DNA of 64,000 bases, taken from contig JAGDZQ010000039.1 of the NCBI GenBank assembly GCA_049115715.1, positions 62,001 through 126,000 on the forward strand, given 5' to 3'. The position numbers were made by a program, and so were the translations under genes. The stretch is from JAMZMI01 sp049115715 (lineage in GTDB: Bacteria; Bacteroidota; Bacteroidia; Cytophagales; Cyclobacteriaceae). The notes below the pieces were generated by a model. It was not told where the DNA came from. It saw only the letters and a program-made list of their open reading frames with translations, and searched no databases. Below, piece by piece: positions 50,966-59,418 of the stretch. Positions within the stretch are counted from its first letter, which is position 1, and every line of letters starts with the position of its first letter.

Positions 50966-52725
50966 TCTAATTTTCTAGCTATTCTGGTAGCGGCATTTAG
51001 TAGCCCAACGTGGCTATATGCTTGTGGAAAATTACCCCACATGCTTCCGTCACCAGCTTTAACATCTTCACTAAGAAGCCCTACATGATTGGAGTAAGAC
51101 ACTAAGTTATCAAAGTATTTTATCGCTTCGTCGATCCTTCCTACGCAAGCTAAAGCTTCCACGTACCAAAAGGCACAGATTAGGAATGTAGTCTCAGGTT
51201 CGCCAAAATCATCCATGTGCTTGTAGCGGTAGAATAGACCATCTTTAGCGTGAAGCTCCTTTTCAAGACCGATTAAGTGATCCTTAGCTTGTTGAGTATT
51301 TCCATCAAGATAGTTCATCATGATTAGCTGGATGGTACTTGCATCCATTCTATCAACACCTACAGCTTGTGCATAGGCTTTCTTTGAAGGAACATAGCAT
51401 TTCTCAATCATTTTTGCCGAACGAGCCTTCAATTTAGCAGCCTTCTCCCCCATTTTTCTATCACCGATTACATTGGCCATCTTAACAGCAGCGCTGCTAC
51501 CCGCCCAATGAAACAAGTAAGTATAACAGTGATGTTGTTTCAAATTTCTAAACTCCCATAGTCCTGCATCAGTTTCATCGAAAGTTTTGTCGATCATATC
51601 GAGCGTCTTATTGATCAAATCAGCTGAATCAAAACGCTCCGTGAAAATGATTCTCTTATCGGCATATAATGGAAGAAGAGAGATCAAAACCTGTCCATAA
51701 ACGTCATTTTGAATATGGGTATAAGCTTGATTCCCTATTCTAACTGGTTGCTCTCCTTTATATCCCGTGAGAGGAATTTCGATTTCATCAAGATTTTTCT
51801 TGCCCGTAATGCCATAGAGTGGTTGGTATCTATCTGTCTCTTCTATTGTAGTATTGAGGATATAGTGGAAATATTTCTCTGACTCTTCAAAGTGACCAAT
51901 ATTATTGAAGGCATTCAATGTGTAATATGTATCCCTCATCCAGCAATAGCGATAATCCCAGTTTCGAGTACTGCCTGGGGATTCTGGCAAACTTGTAGTT
52001 GTTGCTGCTATAATCGCTCCTGTATCTTCATATTGGTGAATTTTAAGAATTAGAGCGGATCGAATTGCTTCTCTCTGATAGAAATTAACAACACTCGACG
52101 TTTTAATCCAGTTTCTCCAATATTGCTTGGTCTTGGTTAAGAAAATCTCACAAGTTTCTTCAAGCGCTGCTTCCATGGGAGGACCATAGGTCATTACCAA
52201 GTATTTGGTCTCGTTTAACACGAAGCTCTCCTCACTCATCACATAGTTTAGAGAAATATTGGTCGTCAGTCTGACATGAGCACCTAAACCCAGAAACCGA
52301 ATATGATTACTCCCCATACTAGATTCCGGCTCCAAATTACCATAGTCACCAGCAGGCCTACATGAAGCTACCAGCCTGGGAGTACCTCCAAGGTTCTCGA
52401 CCTTTCTTATCATCATTAATGGTCGGTAATAGCGATCTGTTTGATAAAATCTCGGAGCAAAATCAGTGACTCGATACTTACCTGATGAGGTCTCGACTTC
52501 CGTGCACAATATGTTGGTGTTTTCGATATAATATTGCTTGGAAGTAAATTCCTTCTCAATTGGTTTAACGGAAAATTCTCCTCCTTTTTCCTCATCCAGT
52601 AGTTTTCCGAAAATAAAACTGCTGTCAAATTTTGGCCAACACATCCAAGAAATATTGGTGTCTTTATGTATATGTGCGGTAAAAGCGCAGTTCCCAATTA
52701 CGCCAAAGTCATAGGTATGCCTCAT
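50947..52725 (-). CDS. Glycoside hydrolase family 15 (glucoamylase/trehalase type)
   Basis: This 592-aa cytosolic protein has an N-terminal beta domain (1-200, opening with YDFGVIGNCAFTAHI) and a C-terminal alpha/alpha barrel. The catalytic region shows GSTRNWDYRYCWMRD near 255 and the segment QNDVYGQV. Family members act on starch, dextrin or trehalose; the neighbour OtsAB makes trehalase the attractive guess, but sequence alone cannot decide. No signal peptide is present, so it acts in the cytosol. Confidence 0.9.
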   Translation of the reverse strand: MRHTYDFGVIGNCAFTAHIHKDTNISWMCWPKFDSSFIFGKLLDEEKGGEFSVKPIEKEFTSKQYYIENTNILCTEVETSSGKYRVTDFAPRFYQTDRYYRPLMMIRKVENLGGTPRLVASCRPAGDYGNLEPESSMGSNHIRFLGLGAHVRLTTNISLNYVMSEESFVLNETKYLVMTYGPPMEAALEETCEIFLTKTKQYWRNWIKTSSVVNFYQREAIRSALILKIHQYEDTGAIIAATTTSLPESPGSTRNWDYRYCWMRDTYYTLNAFNNIGHFEESEKYFHYILNTTIEETDRYQPLYGITGKKNLDEIEIPLTGYKGEQPVRIGNQAYTHIQNDVYGQVLISLLPLYADKRIIFTERFDSADLINKTLDMIDKTFDETDAGLWEFRNLKQHHCYTYLFHWAGSSAAVKMANVIGDRKMGEKAAKLKARSAKMIEKCYVPSKKAYAQAVGVDRMDASTIQLIMMNYLDGNTQQAKDHLIGLEKELHAKDGLFYRYKHMDDFGEPETTFLICAFWYVEALACVGRIDEAIKYFDNLVSYSNHVGLLSEDVKAGDGSMWGNFPQAYSHVGLLNAATRIARKLDKPDFL

Positions 52726-52951
52726 AGTATGATTTTAATTAACAAAACACTAATATATTGCAATTTTCCCAACAAAATAACGACTTACTTGATCAATTTT
52801 TATTTTTTAAGTAAAAAAACATTCTTCTATTAAATCATGATAGGCACTATTATTGAAACGCTTTAAACAAAAGAAAATATCTTCTTTCAAAAAAAACGTC
52901 ATTATACATTTCTTATCTAAAAGATCAATCTATTCAGTTATATCCTTTTAT

Positions 52952-52959
52952 TATATTTG
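52952..52959 (+). promoter_or_regulatory. Candidate -7 box of the RCK K+ channel gene
   Basis: TATATTTG matches TAnnTTTG exactly and lies 19 bases before the ATG at 52979. No TTTG element is found at the usual 19-21 base spacing, so this is tentative. Confidence 0.3.
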
Positions 52960-52978
52960 ATAAATTCATTGCCGATTC

Positions 52979-54076
52979 ATGTACCAAAACCTGATTAAGA
53001 ACAAGACCTTAAGGACAATTGCCGAAATTCTCACAGGTTTTTTAATCTACTTCCTTCTCATCACTTTATTAATCGAGGCTGAAAAAGGAAGTAGTCAAGC
53101 TTCAATAACCAACTATCGAGATGCTATTTGGTTTTCAATTGTTACGTTAACAACGGTAGGTTATGGAGATTATGTCCCCGCGACTGAATTCGGACGATAC
53201 ATCTCCTTCATATTCCTATTAATAAGTTTAGGGATGTATGGAATGCTTATCGGACAATTTACGTCGTTGATGGCCAGTATAAAAGAGAACAGAAAACTAG
53301 GATTAAATGGAACAAAAATGGAAGATCACGCTGTAATCATTGGATGGAATGAATTCGGGAAGTTGGTATTGAGTCAACTGATGGGTGTTGGCAAAAAAGT
53401 AGCCATCATTACGAACAACAAGGCTGATATTGATTTTATTAAAGAAGATGATGACAATAAAGGTGTCTATGTTCTCTACGCTGATTTCAGTAACATGGAG
53501 CTCTTAAGGAAATCCAATATAGAACGATCTTCTATTGTCTTTGTGAATTTGGATGATGACACAGAAAAGCTTGTATACATCCTGAATATGAAGAAGACTT
53601 TTCCTAATCTCGATTATGTTGTTACGCTTGACAATGGTGATCTGAAAAACACTTTCATCAGTGCAGGGGTAACCAACACCATCTCCAAACACGAAATATC
53701 ATCGAAACTACTTGCATCCTATATGTTCGAACCTGATGTTGCCGCATATAGTGAATCAATTATGTCTTTTGCTGAAGGAGACGGAGATTATGACATAAAA
53801 CAATTCATGGTTACCTCTTCCAACCCTTATTTAGGAAAAGCGTATCAGGAAGCTTTCTTTGATCTGAAAAAGAAGTACAATGCTGTACTTATTGGAATCA
53901 CCAAACGTGATAAATTCGGCAACAAGAGGCTAATTAAAAATCCGCTCGGAGATTTAGGCATATCGAGTGGTGATTATCTAATCGTAATCTTGAATGGAAA
54001 ATCGCATAAATTGGTAAGAAAGCTATTTTCTGTCAATGAAGGATATATTCGTGAAAAACCGTCTAAAACAAGATAG
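52979..54076 (+). CDS. Two-helix K+ channel with RCK (TrkA-N/TrkA-C) domains
   Basis: This 365-aa protein has a membrane part with two helices around the filter TTVGYGD near 58-64. The cytosolic RCK module follows: TrkA-N (GWNEFGKLVLSQLMG, about 115-225) and TrkA-C (about 250-350, PLGDLGISSGDYLIVI). The RCK binds ligands such as Ca2+ or nucleotides and gates K+ flow. The Rossmann motif is GWNEFG rather than the classical GxGxxG, so nucleotide binding is uncertain. The lipoprotein gene starts one base after its stop. Confidence 0.93.
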   Translation: MYQNLIKNKTLRTIAEILTGFLIYFLLITLLIEAEKGSSQASITNYRDAIWFSIVTLTTVGYGDYVPATEFGRYISFIFLLISLGMYGMLIGQFTSLMASIKENRKLGLNGTKMEDHAVIIGWNEFGKLVLSQLMGVGKKVAIITNNKADIDFIKEDDDNKGVYVLYADFSNMELLRKSNIERSSIVFVNLDDDTEKLVYILNMKKTFPNLDYVVTLDNGDLKNTFISAGVTNTISKHEISSKLLASYMFEPDVAAYSESIMSFAEGDGDYDIKQFMVTSSNPYLGKAYQEAFFDLKKKYNAVLIGITKRDKFGNKRLIKNPLGDLGISSGDYLIVILNGKSHKLVRKLFSVNEGYIREKPSKTR

Positions 54077-54077
54077 C

Positions 54078-54533
54078 ATGAATCAATCAATCAAGTATAG
54101 ATACTTTGCTATTTCACTCCTCCTTGCCGGATTCATTTATAGCTGTGAGAATAGAGACCTCAATGAAGGAGAAGCCTTTAAACCGCGAGAGATTCATGAA
54201 AATATCTCATTCAATTTTGATAAAATCAATGTTGATGGAGTAGAGTATTTGATTCTGGAAAAGGACAACAACAACCCTCATGAAGGATTTGGATTTATGG
54301 CTTTCAGAGCCAATTCATTACTTGAAAAACAGGACACTGTCCTCGCTTACTTAAAGACGGTTACTGCCCTTCAAAATAAAATCTTATCCGAGATAACCGA
54401 AACCCCTTTGGATGAGGTAGAAGCGCTCACAAATGCTCTCTTTCTTAAAAATCTAAATGAAGAGGAAGTCGAGTTAGAAAAACTAGAGGGAAGTAACCTC
54501 AGGAGTAATAACAGTTCAGCTCCAACAGAATAA
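54078..54533 (+). CDS. Small lipoprotein, unknown function
   Basis: The protein is 151 aa from ATG 54078 (MNQSIKYRYF), preferred over an upstream start inside the K+ channel gene. A lipoprotein signal ends near AGFIYSC. The mature part is acidic, alpha-helical at the C-terminus and of no known family. It starts one base after the channel stop, so it is likely to be a channel accessory or be controlled by it. Confidence 0.75.
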   Translation: MNQSIKYRYFAISLLLAGFIYSCENRDLNEGEAFKPREIHENISFNFDKINVDGVEYLILEKDNNNPHEGFGFMAFRANSLLEKQDTVLAYLKTVTALQNKILSEITETPLDEVEALTNALFLKNLNEEEVELEKLEGSNLRSNNSSAPTE

Positions 54534-54547
54534 CTATTGGAGCTGAA
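54515..54547. terminator. Hairpin after the lipoprotein gene
   Basis: TTCAGCTCCAA (54515-54525) pairs perfectly with TTGGAGCTGAA (54537-54547) over 11 bp around an 11-nt loop that holds the stop codon. No T run follows, so it may stabilise or partly terminate the transcript, which faces the GPP34 gene. Confidence 0.55.
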
Positions 54548-54586
54548 TGAATATGAAAAAGTAAAGTTCGAGACTAATCTTTATAA

Positions 54587-55216
54587 TTAGTTCCCAAAAT
54601 ACTTTCTAAGTTCTATCAAAATGTTCGATAATGGCTCGCTAATCACAGGTGAGTTCACTATATCTTTAGCGACTTTCACCGCATCAATTAGCTCATCCTT
54701 ATCGCTGAAAACTTCATCTAAAATATGGCAATCATATATGAGTGACATAAGTATCACGAATGAACCAGTTGGCTTGGCATTTTTGAAAACAATCGTTTTC
54801 AAAGAATCTCTTATCTCTTGCTCAAATGCATAGTTGGCATTGTCCATTCTTTCTGAGAGTGGAATCCAGAGTAACTTTGTTGCTTCCTTTTTAAGGATGC
54901 CTCTTTGCTGCAAAAGCTTAGTGATCTCTTCTTGTATGTGACCAAAGTGATGTAATAGATTCTCAACTTGATCAATAAAGGAGGTTCCCGTTTTTAACTT
55001 TTGAAGTACCTGATCCAATATTATGTTTCCTGTACCTGAATTATCATCAACTTTTATTTGACCTCCATCTAAAGAAACTTTCTTAAGAAGGTGCAATTCA
55101 AGAACCAAGGCACTCAATAAGCCTGCATTGATGCTTTTTTCTGCAGCAGATAACAATCTACCTTCTTCATCATCCAATGCAATCAAATACAGTCCTTCAG
55201 CAATTGTTAGTTTCAT
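54587..55216 (-). CDS. GPP34 (GOLPH3-like) domain protein
   Basis: This 209-aa all-helical protein follows the GPP34 pattern: LTIAEGLYLIALDDEEGRLL at the start, AGLLSALVLELHLLKKV, and the C-terminal ILMSLIYDCHILDEVF. In eukaryotes GOLPH3 binds phosphatidylinositol 4-phosphate and retains glycosyltransferases in the Golgi; bacterial homologues are poorly studied. Whether it binds a membrane lipid here is inference. Exact CAAAATTA (reverse -7, 55258-55265) lies about 42 bases before its start. The gene is downstream of the antiporter gene on the same strand. Confidence 0.88.
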   Translation of the reverse strand: MKLTIAEGLYLIALDDEEGRLLSAAEKSINAGLLSALVLELHLLKKVSLDGGQIKVDDNSGTGNIILDQVLQKLKTGTSFIDQVENLLHHFGHIQEEITKLLQQRGILKKEATKLLWIPLSERMDNANYAFEQEIRDSLKTIVFKNAKPTGSFVILMSLIYDCHILDEVFSDKDELIDAVKVAKDIVNSPVISEPLSNILIELRKYFGN

Positions 55217-55265
55217 AGTAAAATTTAACTCTTTGGTTGTTTTTTAATTTCTAATTGCAAAATTA

Positions 55266-56552
55266 CTATTTTAATAGCTTACCTATTGTAAGTCCTTGAA
55301 CAAGTATTGAAAAAACTACACAACAATAGGTCACAAATAGTATAATTTCTTTAATACCTGGTGCAATCCACTCAAACTCGGAAAGTGAAAGTGCAAGCGC
55401 CACAGAGATTCCTCCCCGGAGACCTCCCCATGTAAGTATGGCAATTGTCTTTGGTTCAAACTTCCTCCAGATGCTCATCACTTTTATCGGAACACTTACT
55501 CCAATAAAGCGAGCTGTAAGAACTATTAATACACCGATTATTCCTATGGCTATACTATCAATAGAAAATGAATTCGCAATCACGATCATCTCAAGACCTA
55601 CCAAAATGAACAAAATGGCATTGAGTGCTTCATCCAATAAATGCCAGAATTTGAATACGTACTCACCGGTTGCATTTGCGAGTTTTTCATCTCGACCTTC
55701 ATTTCCAATAAAAAGGCCCATCACCACCATTGCCAAAGGCCCAGAAACGTGAATAAGCTCTGCTATTCTACCGCCTACCATTACCAAAGTAAGTGTTACG
55801 AGTACCTCTAACTCTACATGATCGTTTTCTATGAAATCAAGAAGCTTAAAGCCAAGAAAGCCAAACATAGCTCCCATTAATACTCCTCCTACTACTTCCT
55901 GTCCAAATAGTTTCCCAATGCTTAAGGCCGTTATTTCTCCTCCTCCATGTGCTCCATGCGATGCTAACTCTCCTCCAAATTGGGCCTCAGCTATACCTAA
56001 AATAGTCAAAAACACAACTACGCCTACTCCATCATTGAAAAGTGACTCTCCAGCGATTTTGATTTCAAGCTTCTTAGATATAGCGTATTCTTTAACAAGC
56101 GCAAGTACAGCAATTGGATCAGTAGGTGATATAAGTGCCCCAAACAATAAGCAATAGATAAAATCTATTTCAACCCCGATAAACGGGAATATGTACCAAA
56201 CTAAGCCGCCAACTATAAAAGTGGATAAAAGGGTGCCCACTGTAGCCAGCACCAAAACAGGCCATTTTTCTTCCAATAAAGTATTAAGGTTAACAGATAA
56301 GGCTCCCGCGAAAAGCAGGAAATTCAGCATAACACCAAGCAACACTTCTTTGAAGTCAAAAGCCTCAACGATATGTTCTGCCGCTCCTGTAACAGCTGGA
56401 AATAAAAAGCCAAGTCCTAATATGATGACAGACATCATCAATGCAATAGCCATCAAACCGATGGTGGATGGAAGCTTAAGAACCGTAATATTTACTAGTG
56501 TGAAAACGGCCGCCATAAAAATCAGCAGCGTAATTAGGTCTAGAATACTCAT
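55266..56552 (-). CDS. CPA1-type Na+/H+ antiporter (NhaP-like)
   Basis: This 428-aa protein has about 12 hydrophobic segments and the CPA1 motifs SPTDPIAVLALVKE near 140 and LFNDGVGVVVFLTILG near 170, with the two acidic residues used in cation exchange. The C-terminal tail is short. It expels Na+ (or K+) for H+ and supports pH and salt tolerance. Together with the trehalose genes and the K+ channel this fits an osmotic/ionic homeostasis stretch. Confidence 0.94.
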   Translation of the reverse strand: MSILDLITLLIFMAAVFTLVNITVLKLPSTIGLMAIALMMSVIILGLGFLFPAVTGAAEHIVEAFDFKEVLLGVMLNFLLFAGALSVNLNTLLEEKWPVLVLATVGTLLSTFIVGGLVWYIFPFIGVEIDFIYCLLFGALISPTDPIAVLALVKEYAISKKLEIKIAGESLFNDGVGVVVFLTILGIAEAQFGGELASHGAHGGGEITALSIGKLFGQEVVGGVLMGAMFGFLGFKLLDFIENDHVELEVLVTLTLVMVGGRIAELIHVSGPLAMVVMGLFIGNEGRDEKLANATGEYVFKFWHLLDEALNAILFILVGLEMIVIANSFSIDSIAIGIIGVLIVLTARFIGVSVPIKVMSIWRKFEPKTIAILTWGGLRGGISVALALSLSEFEWIAPGIKEIILFVTYCCVVFSILVQGLTIGKLLK

Positions 56553-56650
56553 TGGCGATTAAAATGATGCGTTTAGGTTTACCTATTTTAGTGGTCAAAT
56601 TAAATACAAAAATCCGTTAAATAAAATTAGGGACCGTTTAATTGGCTTAA

Positions 56651-56682
56651 GATCGGGACTTGTCTTACCCTTTATCCCGATC
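56651..56682. promoter_or_regulatory. Inverted repeat just before the carboxypeptidase gene
   Basis: GATCGGGA (56651-56658) and TCCCGATC (56675-56682) form an 8-bp inverted repeat with a 16-nt spacer, ending 9 bases before the ATG at 56692. It could be an operator or a leader hairpin; no exact -7 box was found next to it. Confidence 0.35.
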
Positions 56683-56691
56683 ATAAAAATT

Positions 56692-58011
56692 ATGAAAAGA
56701 TTCATCGCTTTTTTTTATCGAAAGTCTCCCTCATTAATCCTCGTTTGCATCATCTCAGGACTATTTGGATGTCAGTCCTTGAGATACTCTGTAACGAATG
56801 GGGATATAAGCAAAGAACTTAGGAAATCGGAAATATTCAGCAATCAATTCACTGGATTCACTCTATATGACCCAGAGGGGGAGCGGTATTTATGTAACTA
56901 CAATGATGAACTTTATTTCACTCCAGCTTCCAATACCAAAATTCTTACCACGCTGGCTTGCTTAGAAAACCTAGGTGATTCAATTGCGACATTTACCTTC
57001 CAAGAATCAAATGATTCTATTTTTATATCTCCTCTGGCTGATCCTACATTCCTTCACCCAGACTTTCTTTTTCAGAAGCCTTTTGATTATTTAAAAGGAA
57101 AGAAGGTTTCAGTCAACATGCCAAAAGTCAAGATTAACAAATTCGGTAGCGGATGGGCATGGGATGACTTTAATTATAATTTCCAGAAAGAGCTTGCCTT
57201 ATTTCCAATATATGGAAATGCTGTTCATCTATCCAAAGAAAGGGACTCAATCGTAGTTACTCCAGATTTCTTCCAGAATTACACCCAATCAATAGTAGGG
57301 AAAGAAGGTAGAAATAAATACTCAAGGTCTGAGTTTTTGAATGTCTTCAAGGTTGAACTTGCAAGCGACTCTTCAAGTCAGAATATTGAAGTTCCTTTCA
57401 TTTATAGTGAAGAGTTGTTGACTCAACTATTGGAAGACACGCTTTCAATAACTCCTGATTTCATAGCTGAGGACAATCTCTACCCTGATACTTTATACAG
57501 CCAATCGAAGTTTCATGCTATCTCTATGATGATGCTTCCAAGTGACAATTTCCTCGCCGAGCAACTCCTCATTCATTGCGCCTTGATAAATGGGTTTCAA
57601 AACATAGATCAATACCGCGCGCATTTATTAGCAGAATGGAGTTCTTTTTTACCCCACAAGGTAAAATGGGTAGATGCTTCCGGACTATCTCGGTATAACT
57701 TAATTACTCCCAGAAGTAATGTGAGTGTTCTGAATCGAATTTATGAAAACCAATCGTGGCAAACAATAATGAATATATTTCCCATAGGAGGTGTTTCTGG
57801 AACTATCAAGAAATGGTACGCAAGCGAAACACCATATATCATTGCCAAAACAGGAACTTTAAGCAACAACCACAACCTCAGTGGCTACATAAAAACTAAA
57901 TCTGGTAGAACGCTTATTTTTAGTTTAATGAACAACCATTATTTAGGGTCTAGTTCAACAATAAAGCAGGAAATGGAGAAATTTCTACTAAATATTCGTG
58001 AAGCTTATTGA
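56692..58011 (+). CDS. dacB: D-alanyl-D-alanine carboxypeptidase / endopeptidase (PBP4, S13 family)
   Basis: This 439-aa protein has an N-terminal hydrophobic segment (about 15-30) ending near GLFGC, which may be a lipobox. The serine peptidase motifs of the S13 family are PASNTKI (active Ser about 80), SDN in LPSDNFLAEQLL (near 284), and KTG in IAKTGTLSN (near 387). The enzyme trims peptidoglycan stem peptides or cross-links. The large inserted domain between SxxK and SxN, typical of PBP4, is shortened. The last seven bases overlap the convergent tolC gene. Confidence 0.9.
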   Translation: MKRFIAFFYRKSPSLILVCIISGLFGCQSLRYSVTNGDISKELRKSEIFSNQFTGFTLYDPEGERYLCNYNDELYFTPASNTKILTTLACLENLGDSIATFTFQESNDSIFISPLADPTFLHPDFLFQKPFDYLKGKKVSVNMPKVKINKFGSGWAWDDFNYNFQKELALFPIYGNAVHLSKERDSIVVTPDFFQNYTQSIVGKEGRNKYSRSEFLNVFKVELASDSSSQNIEVPFIYSEELLTQLLEDTLSITPDFIAEDNLYPDTLYSQSKFHAISMMMLPSDNFLAEQLLIHCALINGFQNIDQYRAHLLAEWSSFLPHKVKWVDASGLSRYNLITPRSNVSVLNRIYENQSWQTIMNIFPIGGVSGTIKKWYASETPYIIAKTGTLSNNHNLSGYIKTKSGRTLIFSLMNNHYLGSSSTIKQEMEKFLLNIREAY

Positions 58012-59399
58012 TTATAGGTCTCAATGATTCCTCCTGTCAGCCTCATCAGTTCTACCTTAGAATCAATGAGATTATAAAGCGCTTGAAGTCGCTGTATGGA
58101 AGCCGAAAGGTAGTTGTTTTGAACAACACGATAATCGAAAGAATTGATACTCCCATTTTGATATTTTCCTTTCGAAATATCCAGATTAATTTTCGCCGCT
58201 TCCACTCTCCTATCATTGATTCCGTAGAGTTGATTTCTAATCTGATATTGATCAAATGCTCTTCTTAAATCACGCTCTAAGGAGGCTTTCATTTGATCTA
58301 TTCTCACATTCCCGATATCTTCTTGCACCATGGCATTTTGAATAGCCCGATTGATTTTACCTCCATTAAATAGCGTAAAGGAAAGGGTAAAATTCGCAAA
58401 GTAGTTGTTAGTTGTGGATTTCAAAGGTTCGAGGTAATCCGGAACGAAGGTTGCATTTGGGTTTAGTGAAAGAGAGTCACTTTGCCTTTCTCCAATACTC
58501 GTTCTACTTAGATCATTTCGTCCCATATTTCTGGATGCTCCTGCGTTCAAGACCAAAGAGGGGTACCTATCTGCCGTAGCTAAACCGGTGTTGCTACTCA
58601 AAATACTCTGGCTGATGTATTGTTTTTTTAAATCTACATTCTCGCTGACCATTTTTGACCTTAAATCTTCATACAGGAAATTTGTTGACTCAAACACCAG
58701 CGAATCAGTCAGTGTGTATGTCCTGTCAATATCTTTTTCAACAATCAAAAAATTTAGATTCCGAAGTGCATTTCGGTAAGCCAATTGCTGATTTATAAAA
58801 CTCACTGAATCCGTGAGGTAGTTTCCTTCCTCTAGAAGAAGCTCTGAAGTCACGGCTGCTCCCAATTCTGACTTCACCTCCAGATATTCATATTTGTCTC
58901 TGGATAGGTTCATTTGCTTTCCGAATTCCTCCAATCTTTGTTTTTCCAATACAGCCAGATAATATCCTAAAACAATCGATTGAATGGTGTTTGAGATTAC
59001 GATCGAGGCATTTCCTGCGGATTCTGACTGCAACTGCTCAAGCTTGCTCTTATTCATCGATATTCGAAATCCGTCAAAAAGCATCCAATTTAGATTAACT
59101 GAGGGTACAAGACTATTGGCATAAATCTGCCCTTGCAATGCAAATGGGTTTGCCGTTTTCACATTGTCAGTGATGGAATTATTTTGATTCACATTTGCGA
59201 TCAGAGATGGCCAACGTCCAGCATGTCCCCATGTATTGTTATTACTGGCGACTTCTACATTTGCCTGCTCGATTTGTATGTCATAGTTATACTGAAGGCC
59301 AAGTGCAATTGCTTCCGTGAGCGATAGGTTGTTTTGCGAAAGTCCTGGAAATATGATTCCTGAGAATAACGATATTAGGATTATGTTTTTAAACATCAA
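58005..59399 (-). CDS. TolC-type outer membrane efflux protein
   Basis: This 464-aa protein has a signal peptide (to about GLSQ), then the duplicated OEP domain with long coiled helices: NNLSLTEAIALGLQYNYDIQI at the start, SKLEQLQSESAGNAS, LVLNAGASRNMGRN, and YFANFTLSFTLFNGGKINRAI. Outer-membrane beta strands and helices fit TolC. It is the last gene of the three-gene efflux operon, 19 bases after the RND gene. Confidence 0.93.
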   Translation of the reverse strand: MMFKNIILISLFSGIIFPGLSQNNLSLTEAIALGLQYNYDIQIEQANVEVASNNNTWGHAGRWPSLIANVNQNNSITDNVKTANPFALQGQIYANSLVPSVNLNWMLFDGFRISMNKSKLEQLQSESAGNASIVISNTIQSIVLGYYLAVLEKQRLEEFGKQMNLSRDKYEYLEVKSELGAAVTSELLLEEGNYLTDSVSFINQQLAYRNALRNLNFLIVEKDIDRTYTLTDSLVFESTNFLYEDLRSKMVSENVDLKKQYISQSILSSNTGLATADRYPSLVLNAGASRNMGRNDLSRTSIGERQSDSLSLNPNATFVPDYLEPLKSTTNNYFANFTLSFTLFNGGKINRAIQNAMVQEDIGNVRIDQMKASLERDLRRAFDQYQIRNQLYGINDRRVEAAKINLDISKGKYQNGSINSFDYRVVQNNYLSASIQRLQALYNLIDSKVELMRLTGGIIETYNQ

Positions 59400-59418
59400 A
59401 AAATTCTAGTAAAAGGAG

